Source: Deltaproteobacteria bacterium (GTDB lineage: Bacteria; Myxococcota_A; UBA9160; UBA6930). Taken from it: a stretch of 64,000 nt of DNA. Shown here in pieces: positions 51,614 to 59,530 of the stretch. Location of the stretch: positions 248,001-312,000 of the forward strand of contig JAPPPQ010000017.1 of the NCBI GenBank assembly GCA_028817435.1, in the 5' to 3' direction. How positions within the stretch are numbered: the stretch's first letter is position 1; each line of letters opens with the position of its first letter. Under the pieces are notes generated by a model, which saw only the letters and a list, made by a program, of their open reading frames with translations, was not told the DNA's origin and made no database searches. Both the position numbers and the translations under genes were made by a program.

Positions 51614-52416
51614 AGCAACCACGCTTCGGCGCGCAGCACCAGATCGTTCAGAAAGGCGAACCAGGTGTTCAGCGAGGTCAACCGGCCGGTTGCCACCAGC
51701 ACCCCCACCATTACCAGCAAACAGCCCGCCGATACTTCCAGCGCGCCCCACCAGCGGCGCATGCCGGCAATGGCGCGCAGCAGCCAGCTCACGCTCAGGC
51801 CGGCCAGCATGAAGGGAACGCCCAGGCCCAGCGAGTAGACCGCCAGCAGCGCCATGCCCTCCCCCGCGGTATCCCGCGAGCCGGCCAGGGTGTAAATGGC
51901 CGCCAGCACCGGGCCAATGCAGGGCGACCAGCCGAAGGCGAAAGCGCAGCCCATCAGGAAAATGCCGCCGGGGCCTTTGGCCTCGCCGCTGTGAAAGCGC
52001 GCATCGCGGTAGAGAACGGGAATGGGCAGCGCGCCCGCCAGGTGCAGCCCCATCAGCACAATGAACAGCCCCGCCAGTTGAGCAAGCCCCACCGGGAAGC
52101 CGAACAACTCGCCGCGAAAGGCCAGCAGGTTGCCGAAGAAGGGAGCGGTTGCGCCGAGCAGCACGAAGACCGTGGAAAAGCCAGCCACAAAGCCCGCGCA
52201 GCCCAGCAGCACGCGCCGCCGCACCCCGGCCTTTTGCGCCGGGGCGGGCGCCCCTCCCGCCTGCGCCACCTGCCCCGCTTGCGCCTGCTGCAGTTGCGGC
52301 AGCGAAGCGCCGGAAATCAGCGACAGATAGGCCGGCATGAGCGGCATGACGCAGGGCGAAAGCACGGAGACCAAACCGGCGGCGAAGGCCACCAGCAGGC
52401 TCACCGTTTCGCTCAC
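51610..52416 (-). CDS. ccdA: Cytochrome c biogenesis protein CcdA (DsbD transmembrane-type)
   Basis: 268 residues, six or more membrane helices. The two redox cysteines occur in the paired motifs SVLSPCVMPLMPAYLS and FGWSPCIGPVLAAIYTLAGS, as in CcdA and the DsbD core. A Gln/Ala/Pro-rich loop of about 25 residues after the first helix is an insertion. It carries reducing power from cytoplasmic thioredoxin to the periplasm. The gene starts 73 bases after the small exported protein. Confidence 0.94.
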   Translation of the reverse strand: MSETVSLLVAFAAGLVSVLSPCVMPLMPAYLSLISGASLPQLQQAQAGQVAQAGGAPAPAQKAGVRRRVLLGCAGFVAGFSTVFVLLGATAPFFGNLLAFRGELFGFPVGLAQLAGLFIVLMGLHLAGALPIPVLYRDARFHSGEAKGPGGIFLMGCAFAFGWSPCIGPVLAAIYTLAGSRDTAGEGMALLAVYSLGLGVPFMLAGLSVSWLLRAIAGMRRWWGALEVSAGCLLVMVGVLVATGRLTSLNTWFAFLNDLVLRAEAWLL

Positions 52417-52489
52417 GCCCCGCGCCCCAGTCGGCCCGGGTTTCGGCTCTGCGCGCTTTGCACGCCCGCGATTATAGGCGCGGCCCGCG

Positions 52490-52909
52490 CTAGAAGCTGG
52501 CCTCCGCGCTCTCTTCGGGCAGGCCCTCCGGCGCTCCGGCCTCTATGCGCGCCATTTCGTGGACGGGCTTGCGGCCCACAAAGTCCACCTTGTCCTGCCC
52601 CCGAATGTGGGCGGGCAAAATCACATAGTCGCCCCGCAGCGAGGCGTTGACGATGGGCCCCACCACATCCGCGTCGCCGCCAGAGAAGGCGTAGGCCACG
52701 CCGGCCACCAGCCCGCCGCTCAGGGCATAGACCGTCTTGGCCGGGATGTAGAAGAGATTCGCCATCACGCTGAGCACCCCGGCGCTCACCCCGCCGGGCC
52801 GCTGCGTCTGCGCGCCCTCTCGCGGGCCGTCAATGGGCTCCGCCATGCTCCCCGCGCCCACAAAGAGCGCGAGCCCCAGAACCAGAAACCAGGTGCAGAT
52901 TCGCTTCAT
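52490..52909 (-). CDS. Small exported protein of unknown function
   Basis: 139 residues. ATG 52909 is preferred over GTG 52915 because AAGGAGG is ideally spaced from it. Signal peptide MKRICTWFLVLGLALFVGAG is followed by a segment with NLFYIPAKTVYALSGGLVAG, then YVILPAHIRGQDKVDFVG, features seen in small exported proteins of Desulfobacterota and other groups, not characterised to my knowledge. The hydrophobic stretch near 45-65 may be a second membrane segment. Upstream of ccdA on the same strand. Confidence 0.72.
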   Translation of the reverse strand: MKRICTWFLVLGLALFVGAGSMAEPIDGPREGAQTQRPGGVSAGVLSVMANLFYIPAKTVYALSGGLVAGVAYAFSGGDADVVGPIVNASLRGDYVILPAHIRGQDKVDFVGRKPVHEMARIEAGAPEGLPEESAEASF

Positions 52910-53051
52910 TGTCACAACCTCCTTTTGCGGCGTCCGCTCTCGGCGGCGCCGCTCCCCCCGCCGCAGAGACTCACAAATCCGGCCCGGCGGTCAACCCCCT
53001 CAAACGGCGTTTCGCCAGCGCCACCTCTATTCGCAAAGTAAAGTAAGGCCC

Positions 53052-53885
53052 ATGCACCCCTTCTTCGATTTGCCGCACCCCATCGTTTTCGGGCACCGGG
53101 GGGCCAGCGGCGAGCTGCCGGAGAACACCCTGCCCGCCTTCCAGCGCGCCCTGGCCCAGGGCGCGGATGTGATTGAGACCGATGTGCACCAGAGCCGCGA
53201 CGGCCAGGTGGTCATTGCCCACGACGCCGACCTGGCGCGCACCACGGGCCGCGCGGGCCAGATTGCCGAGCTGGACCTGGCGCAGATTCAGGCGCGCGAT
53301 GCGGGCTACGCGTTCGGCCCCGGCGCGGGGCACCCCTTCCGGGGCCGCGGGCTGCGCGTGCCCACCTTGCGCGAGGCTTTCGAGGCGCTGCCTAGCGCGC
53401 GCTTCAACATCGAAATTAAGCGCTGCGCCCCGGCGCTGGTCGCCGCGACGCTGGATTTGGTGGAGGAATTCGGGCGCGCCGAGCGCACGCTGCTGGCCGC
53501 GGGCGAAGACGACACCATGGCGCTGTTGCGCGCCGAAATTTCCCGGCGGGCCGGGCTGGCCCGGCGCGCCCGGCAGGCCCCGCGCACGCACCCCGCCCTG
53601 GGCGCTGCCACCGGCGAGGTGCTGGCCGCGCTGCGCGCCATGCAATCCGGCATCGCCCCGCCCCCCGGCCCCATGGCCCTGCAAATTCCCCCCGAATTTG
53701 CCGGCCAGCCCCTGGTGACCGCCGAACTCATCGCCTTCGCCCACGCCCACGGCCTGGAAGTCCATGTGTGGACGGTGAACGACGAATCCGAAATGCAGCG
53801 CCTGCTGGCCCTGGGCGTAGATGGCCTGATGAGCGACTTCCCCGCCCGCCTGCGCGCCATCGTCCAAACCCGCAAACCCGCATAG
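53052..53885 (+). CDS. Glycerophosphodiester phosphodiesterase
   Basis: 277 residues from ATG 53052. Catalytic motifs are HRGASGELPENTLPAF, ADVIETDVHQSRDGQVVIAHD and FNIEIK, typical of GDPD enzymes, and the end has HVWTVNDESEMQRLLALGVDGLMSDFP. No signal peptide, so it is cytosolic and resembles UgpQ. The stretch near residue 175-205 is Ala/Arg-rich and poorly conserved. An ATG with a weak TAAGG site. Confidence 0.9.
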   Translation: MHPFFDLPHPIVFGHRGASGELPENTLPAFQRALAQGADVIETDVHQSRDGQVVIAHDADLARTTGRAGQIAELDLAQIQARDAGYAFGPGAGHPFRGRGLRVPTLREAFEALPSARFNIEIKRCAPALVAATLDLVEEFGRAERTLLAAGEDDTMALLRAEISRRAGLARRARQAPRTHPALGAATGEVLAALRAMQSGIAPPPGPMALQIPPEFAGQPLVTAELIAFAHAHGLEVHVWTVNDESEMQRLLALGVDGLMSDFPARLRAIVQTRKPA

Positions 53886-53895
53886 CCACAGACAC

Positions 53896-54525
53896 TTGAA
53901 AGCGCCCGTGAAAGTGACGCCGCATATCGAGCACGCCCCGGAACACGCACCTGCGACTGCCGCTGAGCCTACGTCTACGCCGGCCGCTGTGCCCACCCCC
54001 GCCGCATTTCTGATCGAGCACCTACCGCGCCTTCGCGCCGCCCCCGGCCCCGTTCTCGACCTCGCCTGCGGCCCGGGCCGCAACGCCCTCGCCGCCGCCC
54101 GCGCCGGCTGCGCCGTCATCGGCCTGGACCGCAACGCCGCCGCCCTCGCCCAACTTTGCGCCCACGCCCGCGCCGCGCAGATCGCCGTGCAAGCCGTGCG
54201 CGCCGATGTGGAAACCGCCCACGGCATCCCCTTCGCCCCGCAGAGCTTCGGCGCAGTGCTCGTCTTCCACTTCCTGTTCCGCCCGCTGGCCCCCGAAATC
54301 ACCCGCCTGCTGCGCCCCGGCGGCTGGCTGCTCTACGAAACCTTCACCACCGCCCAACGCACCCTCCCCGGCGGCCCCCGCAACCCCAATTTCCTCCTCC
54401 ACCCCGGCGAACTCCCCCACCTCTTCCCCACCCTCACCCCCATCCACCACGCCGAAGCCACCTCCCATTCCCGCGCCACCGCCCGCCTCCTGGCCCGCAA
54501 ACCACCGACAAAGCCGCCCGCATAG
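53896..54525 (+). CDS. Class I SAM-dependent methyltransferase
   Basis: 209 residues from a TTG; GTG 53908 is an alternative. Motif I VLDLACGPGRNALAAA and motif II VIGLDRNAAALAQL mark a class I methyltransferase, and FHFLFRPLAP and LLRPGGWLLYETF follow. It resembles TehB-like and UbiE-like families, though the acceptor is unknown. The N-terminal 35 residues are Pro/Ala/His-rich. 10 bases after the gdpD stop. Confidence 0.8.
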   Translation: MKAPVKVTPHIEHAPEHAPATAAEPTSTPAAVPTPAAFLIEHLPRLRAAPGPVLDLACGPGRNALAAARAGCAVIGLDRNAAALAQLCAHARAAQIAVQAVRADVETAHGIPFAPQSFGAVLVFHFLFRPLAPEITRLLRPGGWLLYETFTTAQRTLPGGPRNPNFLLHPGELPHLFPTLTPIHHAEATSHSRATARLLARKPPTKPPA

Positions 54526-54582
54526 CCCAACGCCACTACGCCCTGTATCAGCGCATCCCCAGCCCCGAGCAGTAGTAAGCAG

Positions 54583-56559
54583 CTACCCGCCGTCGCCCTC
54601 GCTCTTCCAAGTGGGGCGGAGAACGCCCACGCCGAACAGAGCCAAAATAGCCAGCAGCCCGCTGCCGATGACTGTCCATATCCAGCGCACCCACCAGAAG
54701 CAGGGGTTAACCGGGCGCCACGTGTCTAACAATCCGAGGGGCAGCACGGGAAATGCCGCCTCCAAAGAGTATACGAACGGCTGGAACTCGGGATACTCCT
54801 GTGGTGCCTGCTTATTATTCTCCTTCCAATGCGTATACGCTTCTTCCTCCGAGGGGATCCACTCATTGGCCAGGAATTTGGGCGCGTCCCCGGACGAGGT
54901 GAATTTTGAGGAAAATTGCTGAATGCAATCGCTGAACAAAATCGTCCCACCCAGAAGCAAACCGACAACCCACCCGAGAGATCGAAAAGGCTTGTAGCCG
55001 TAGCCAATTGTGCATTTCAAAATGGAGTACCAAGCACGCCACAGGCGCTTTTCAAAGCCCTTGAAACGGCCCTTGAAGAATCGCCTACACTCTTCCCTCT
55101 CCAAATCTGAAACAGTTCGCTCATGCCTTTCATTCTCCAATTCGAAGGCAATTCGCTTATGCCTTTTCTCCTCCAATTTGAAGCCAATTTGTCGAGCCCA
55201 ATCAGGATGCCCCATGCGGCGATACACCATCATCAATTGCTCGTAGGGCTGTGGAGAAAATTCCTTGCTTGACTCCGGCATCTTACTAAGCCAAGACAAG
55301 CCCCTCTTCCAACCGCCGTCGAGTTCAATATACTGGTAGCGAAGGCCATCAACAACCAAACCATTTTTAAAATCTGTGCCAGGGCAAGCAAGCACCCCAC
55401 CAATATCCGCGCAGAGCAGGTCCACTTGGCCGTTAGACTTGAAACCTTTCCTGAGCAAAACATTTGTGCCAACTTTCAAATTCTGAGCAATCAGACCCTT
55501 TCCGAAATACCCACCATCGCATGCTAGCTGCCCGCCGATATTTGCTTCGCTCAGAACCACCTTGCCATTGGACTTGAAGTTTCCCCTCAGAAATACATTT
55601 GTACCCGTCTTCAGGTTCTGGGCCATCAGGCCCTCTCCGAAATAGCTGTCTTCGCAAGAAAGTACTCCGCCGATATCCGCGCCGAGCAAATCCACCTCCC
55701 CATCGGATTTGAATCTTTCCTTCAAGAGTACATCTCTGCCCGTCTTCAGGTTTTGGGCAGTCAGCCCCATTTTGAAATGGCCTCCATGGCAAGAAAGTTG
55801 ATCGCCGATGTTCGCGCTGTGCAGATTCACCTCGCCATCGGACTTAAACCCATACTTTAGCAACACATTGCTACCCGTCTTCAAGCCTCGGGCTTCCAGA
55901 CCCTTTTTGAAATGGGCACTTTCGCAATTTAGAAGTCCATCGATATTTGCATCACTCAGGTCCACCTTGCCATTTGCTACAGAATGTAGATGTACGTCGG
56001 TGTTCACTTGCACTTGTTGGGCAAAAAGGGAGGAACCTCGCTTATGATCGATCAAGCATTTTATCAATATCAGTTCCGGAATGGTAGCAGCACGCAATGA
56101 AATTCCCTGTGAGAAAATGCACTCGTGAAACATGAGAGGAAAGCAAGGCTTACAGTAATCCAAATCCAGCCTGCCTTCAATTCGAGCGCGGGAGATTATT
56201 ACTGAGCGGGGTGCAAAGCTACCGTAGCTTCCCAAAAATAGGCTGCGCAGGAAGCTGGCACGAAGAGTCGCCTTTTCGCCGGCACGGAGAGTTGCGTCTT
56301 GCATATCCTTTGAGTTGGGGCTTTCGGGGATTCCGCTACCATCGGGAAGAACGATAACAGGCCTTGCTCCCGCCACCCCCCGCCTTGCTCTCTCATTCCA
56401 GCCATCAAGGAAGGCGTTGAGAACTCTCTCTTCCGCATCGTAGAAATCGCCCTTCCCCAATAGAGGGGGCTCGCTCGGCGCAGAGAGTAGAGCCGCTAGG
56501 AACTCGCGGTCGTCTTCCGTCAACAGCGGGGGGTTATTCGGCGTGCTTGCCTCGCTCAT
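54583..56559 (-). CDS. Membrane protein with 45-residue beta-solenoid-type repeats (copy 2)
   Basis: About 658 residues from ATG 56559. N terminus MSEASTPNNPPLL matches the start of copy 1, which decides the start. Then charged region with ATLRASFLRSLFLGSYG, five repeat units (about 184-406), a helical region with PQPYEQLMMVYRRMGHPDWA, two hydrophobic segments (LGWVVGLLLGGTILFSD and WTVIGSGLLAILALFGVGV) and a charged end. Order and many residues match copy 1, but here the helical region has an added Glu/Arg-rich coiled segment. GC falls to 45% in the 60 bases at 55561-55620. Divergent from the methylase-HNH gene. Confidence 0.85.
   Translation of the reverse strand: MSEASTPNNPPLLTEDDREFLAALLSAPSEPPLLGKGDFYDAEERVLNAFLDGWNERARRGVAGARPVIVLPDGSGIPESPNSKDMQDATLRAGEKATLRASFLRSLFLGSYGSFAPRSVIISRARIEGRLDLDYCKPCFPLMFHECIFSQGISLRAATIPELILIKCLIDHKRGSSLFAQQVQVNTDVHLHSVANGKVDLSDANIDGLLNCESAHFKKGLEARGLKTGSNVLLKYGFKSDGEVNLHSANIGDQLSCHGGHFKMGLTAQNLKTGRDVLLKERFKSDGEVDLLGADIGGVLSCEDSYFGEGLMAQNLKTGTNVFLRGNFKSNGKVVLSEANIGGQLACDGGYFGKGLIAQNLKVGTNVLLRKGFKSNGQVDLLCADIGGVLACPGTDFKNGLVVDGLRYQYIELDGGWKRGLSWLSKMPESSKEFSPQPYEQLMMVYRRMGHPDWARQIGFKLEEKRHKRIAFELENERHERTVSDLEREECRRFFKGRFKGFEKRLWRAWYSILKCTIGYGYKPFRSLGWVVGLLLGGTILFSDCIQQFSSKFTSSGDAPKFLANEWIPSEEEAYTHWKENNKQAPQEYPEFQPFVYSLEAAFPVLPLGLLDTWRPVNPCFWWVRWIWTVIGSGLLAILALFGVGVLRPTWKSEGDGG
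55342..56010 (-). repeat. Five tandem coding repeats of about 135 bp
   Basis: Units coding for 45 residues (first one 43) with cores ANIGGQLACDGGYF and NVLLRKGFKSNGQVDLL. They are more diverged from each other than the units of copy 1, indicating older amplification. The same period in both paralogues shows the repeat length is a structural unit. Confidence 0.85.
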
Positions 56560-56566
56560 GGGCGAT

Positions 56567-56595
56567 ATAGAAGCAGGCCCGCCGGAGGCTGTCAA
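56567..56595 (-). promoter_or_regulatory. Sigma-70-type promoter for repeat-protein copy 2, leaderless geometry
   Basis: Minus strand: TTGACA (56595-56590), a 17-base spacer, TTCTAT (56572-56567), then 7 bases to ATG 56559. A TATATC (56569-56564) with a longer spacer overlaps it. The geometry matches that of copy 1 (6 bases from -10 to ATG there), with no Shine-Dalgarno in either. Confidence 0.58.
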
Positions 56596-56785
56596 GTCCC
56601 TTTTGTTGCGCAGGGGGCGAGGCAAATGAGAGCCGCGGAAAGCGGGGGATCCCGGAAAATGCCGTGAAATCCCAGAAAACCCCGGTTGCCGGAGAGGCTC
56701 TCTTGCCATTTTCTCTCCCCTGGGGGACGGGGAGGCATGGTGGGTGGGGTGCGCTAGGGTGTGGGGGTATTAGAGGGGGCGAGAA

Positions 56786-58111
56786 ATGGCGGCTCGGAGG
56801 CGTAAGGGGGGCGGTGGCAGGGGTGCGGGAGCGCGGGTGGGGAGTGTTGCGAATCGGACGATATTTACGCGGGACAATTTGGAGGTGATGCGGGGGATGG
56901 ATAGCGGGGTGGTGGATTTGATTTATCTGGATCCGCCCTTCAATAAGAAGAAGCAGTTTCAAGCGCCGATTGGGAGCGAGGCGGAGGGGGCGTCGTTCAA
57001 GGATTGGTGGGTTATGGACGATGTGAAATTCGAGGACATGGAGTTGCTGGAGCGGAAGCACCCGCACATTACGGCACTGATTCGGGCTTCGGGCGCAATT
57101 GGGGATCGCAGCAACTCGCCCTACCTGCTCTACATGGCTCCCCGGCTGATTGAAATGCAGCGCATTTTGAGGGACACCGGGAGCATTTACCTGCACTGCG
57201 ATCCGGCGATGAGCCATTACTTGAAATTGCTGATGGATGCAATTTTTGGGGATGGTGGCCCCAACAATAACAGGCCGGGCTACCGAAATGAAATCGTCTG
57301 GCATTACAGCGGATGGAATAAGAAAATGAGGACGCATTTCGAAAGGCGTCACGACATCTTGTTTTACTACTCGAAGGCAGTTCGCCCGTCGTTCAATTCA
57401 TATGCCACCCCGTGGGAATCCGAGGCAGAGTATATCAAGACTCGCAGGCAAAAGGTCCACGAGGACAAAAAGGGCAAGTATGTGCTGTCCGATGCCGGTT
57501 CGGGAAAGCGAATCAAGCGTTATCTGAGTGAAGCGCTCACTTATGGGAAGCCCGTTTCGGATGTGTGGGAAATTGACAAGCTCAACAATTCTGCGAAGGA
57601 ATCGATTGGCTACCCCACACAGAAGCCGCTGGCGCTGCTGGAGAGGATCATTCAGGCCAGCAGCAATCCGGGGGATATGGTGCTGGATCCGTTCTGCGGC
57701 TGCGCAACTACCTGCGTCGCGGCTGAGAAACTCGGCAGGCAATGGATTGGCATTGATGTCAGCCCAAAGGCGGCGGAATTGGTCAAGAGTCGAGTAGAGC
57801 GAGAGATTGGCAAGCTATTTCAGCCCATTCACCGGCGGGATGTTCCGATACGAAGAGAGAAGCTCGTTCGCTCGGCGGATGGCACGCTGCTTACTCGACT
57901 CTATGGCGAGCAAGGTGGCAATTGCAATATCTGCGGCGTTCTCTTTCCGAAGCGCAACCTCACGCTGGACCACATTGTGCCGCTTTCCAAGGGCGGCCCG
58001 GATGCGGACGACAATATTCAATTGCTCTGCCAGGCTTGCAACTCTATGAAGGGCAAGCGCAGCCAGGCCTGGGCCATGCAGCACTACGAGAAGCACTGGC
58101 GCGTTTCCTGA
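56786..58111 (+). CDS. DNA methyltransferase-HNH endonuclease fusion
   Basis: 441 residues. An amino-methyltransferase comes first: motif IV DPPF (D49-F52) followed much later by motif I DPFCGCATT (about 300) and IGYPTQKP, so the order IV-then-I of the beta group of N4/N6 methylases. Residues 375-425 form an HNH nuclease: C380-x-x-C383, D395-H396-I-V, and C415-x-x-C418-N419 in LLCQACNSMKG. All expected ligands and the catalytic His are seen. A single chain with both activities would be a restriction-modification enzyme, or the HNH may give strand-specific nicking. ATG 56786 follows AGAGGGGGCG. GC is lower than in flanking core genes. Confidence 0.88.
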   Translation: MAARRRKGGGGRGAGARVGSVANRTIFTRDNLEVMRGMDSGVVDLIYLDPPFNKKKQFQAPIGSEAEGASFKDWWVMDDVKFEDMELLERKHPHITALIRASGAIGDRSNSPYLLYMAPRLIEMQRILRDTGSIYLHCDPAMSHYLKLLMDAIFGDGGPNNNRPGYRNEIVWHYSGWNKKMRTHFERRHDILFYYSKAVRPSFNSYATPWESEAEYIKTRRQKVHEDKKGKYVLSDAGSGKRIKRYLSEALTYGKPVSDVWEIDKLNNSAKESIGYPTQKPLALLERIIQASSNPGDMVLDPFCGCATTCVAAEKLGRQWIGIDVSPKAAELVKSRVEREIGKLFQPIHRRDVPIRREKLVRSADGTLLTRLYGEQGGNCNICGVLFPKRNLTLDHIVPLSKGGPDADDNIQLLCQACNSMKGKRSQAWAMQHYEKHWRVS

Positions 58112-58112
58112 T

Positions 58113-59060
58113 TCACCGGGGCGCAGTGAAGCGCAGCCGGGCGGTGACGGGGCAGTGATCGGATAAGACGGGCTCCAGTTCGGGGGGGTGCGGGAAGGGG
58201 TGTTCGGCGAAGTCGCCGGCCTTTTCGCGCGCCCAAGCTGGGGCGGGGGGCAAATCGCCCAGCACGATGTGATCTACGCGCTGCTTCTCGGCATTCCAGC
58301 AGGTGCGGGGGGCTTTGCGGCCAAGTGCGGCAAGGCGCAGTTTGGCGGGTGTGGCGGCGGCAATCTCGGCCCAGAGCTCGTCGCGCGGCGCGTAAAGCTC
58401 GCGGTTCCAGTCGCCGGCAATCACAAAAGGGGTGGACTCGGCGGCGCGGGCCGCAATCCATTCTTTCAGCGGGGGCAATTGCTTCCACAGTTGTTCGCAG
58501 GCCCACTTCCCGGGCCTGGCAGTGAAGCAGCCTGTTTTCAGGTGGATTCCGAGCAGGCGAAATTGCTGCCCGCCCTGCGAAATTTCCACATCCACGCCAT
58601 AGCGCAGGCGGTATTCGCCGCGTTCATTGGGCAGGCCCAGGCTTTTTACATCTGGCAAGCGGCGCACTTGCAGGCCGGGGCGGGCAATGATGGCGACGCG
58701 CTGCGCCCATTCGGCGTCTGTTTTGCGCGCCGAAATGAAAACCTGCCAGTCGCGCTGTGGCAAAATGCGCCGCACTGCGGCCTCGTTCTCCACCTCTTGC
58801 AGCACGACGATATCCGCCCCCAGCCCGGCTACCACACCGCGCAGGCGCGCAAAATCGGCGGCGCTGCGCTTTGGCTTGCCGCGCAAAACATGGTCATTCA
58901 CGCCATCGCCCAGCCACTGGATATTGAAGCTCCCCACCACAATGCCCGGCCCCTCCCCCGCCGCCGCGCCCGCGCCGCCCGCCGCACCGAGAGCCAGCGG
59001 CAGCGCGGCCAGCAGCGCCCGGACGCCTCTTGCGCTGCCCCTTGCGCCAATCTCCGCCAT
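58113..59060 (-). CDS. Exported endonuclease/exonuclease/phosphatase-family protein
   Basis: 315 residues. N-terminal hydrophobic segment (ALLAALPLALGAAGG) suggests export. The EEP fold is shown by SFNIQWLGDG, VLQEVEN with the metal-binding Glu, GDWNREL and LSDHCPVTARL with the catalytic Asp-His. Such proteins are metal-dependent DNases, phosphodiesterases or sphingomyelinase-like enzymes; substrate unknown. Two cysteine pairs are possible (Cys in TGCF, WACE and RTCW). Ends one base from the methylase-HNH stop. Confidence 0.85.
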   Translation of the reverse strand: MAEIGARGSARGVRALLAALPLALGAAGGAGAAAGEGPGIVVGSFNIQWLGDGVNDHVLRGKPKRSAADFARLRGVVAGLGADIVVLQEVENEAAVRRILPQRDWQVFISARKTDAEWAQRVAIIARPGLQVRRLPDVKSLGLPNERGEYRLRYGVDVEISQGGQQFRLLGIHLKTGCFTARPGKWACEQLWKQLPPLKEWIAARAAESTPFVIAGDWNRELYAPRDELWAEIAAATPAKLRLAALGRKAPRTCWNAEKQRVDHIVLGDLPPAPAWAREKAGDFAEHPFPHPPELEPVLSDHCPVTARLRFTAPR

Positions 59061-59110
59061 GGGCGGGAGATTACCCTATGCTCCCTCCCCCACCCGAAAG
59101 GAGGCCCTCC

Positions 59111-59530
59111 ATGCCCATGAACACTCTCGCGCCGGTGCTGGCGCTTGCCCTTTGGAGCTTTGTGATGAGCTGCTGGATGTTTGTGGTGCGCATCCGCTTT
59201 CTGCGCAGCTCGGGAATGTCTCCGGAGGATACGAAGCACCTGGCCGATGCGGTGCAGCGCATGCCCTCGTCGGTGCGCCAGGTGGGAGACAACTACAACC
59301 ACCTCTTCGAGCAGCCCGTAATCTTCTACGCCGTAGCTCTGCTGATTGCCGTGGCCGGGCACGGCGATGCGCTGCACGGCGCGCTGGCCTGGGCCTATGT
59401 GGCGCTGCGCGTGCTGCACTCCCTCATCCAGGCCACAACCAACAATGTCATGCACCGCTTCCAGGTCTTCTCGCTGTCCTGGGTTGTGCTGGTCGTCATG
59501 ATCGTCCGCGAGGGGTTGCGGCTGGTCTAG
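59111..59530 (+). CDS. MAPEG-family membrane protein
   Basis: 139 residues with four hydrophobic helices. ATG 59111 follows GAAAGGAGG. The conserved NLFE-like segment is present as NYNHLFEQPVIFYAVALL, and HSLIQATTNNVMHRFQVF matches the later family motif. MAPEG proteins include glutathione transferases and eicosanoid-type enzymes; bacterial members of this small subgroup are uncharacterised. Confidence 0.82.
   Translation: MPMNTLAPVLALALWSFVMSCWMFVVRIRFLRSSGMSPEDTKHLADAVQRMPSSVRQVGDNYNHLFEQPVIFYAVALLIAVAGHGDALHGALAWAYVALRVLHSLIQATTNNVMHRFQVFSLSWVVLVVMIVREGLRLV

Noticed and set aside
56626-56703. GAGAGCC/GGCTCTC inverted repeat between the repeat-protein and methylase-HNH genes
   Set aside because: Seven bases with a loop of more than 60; no T-run and no second copy, so too weak to call an operator or terminator.
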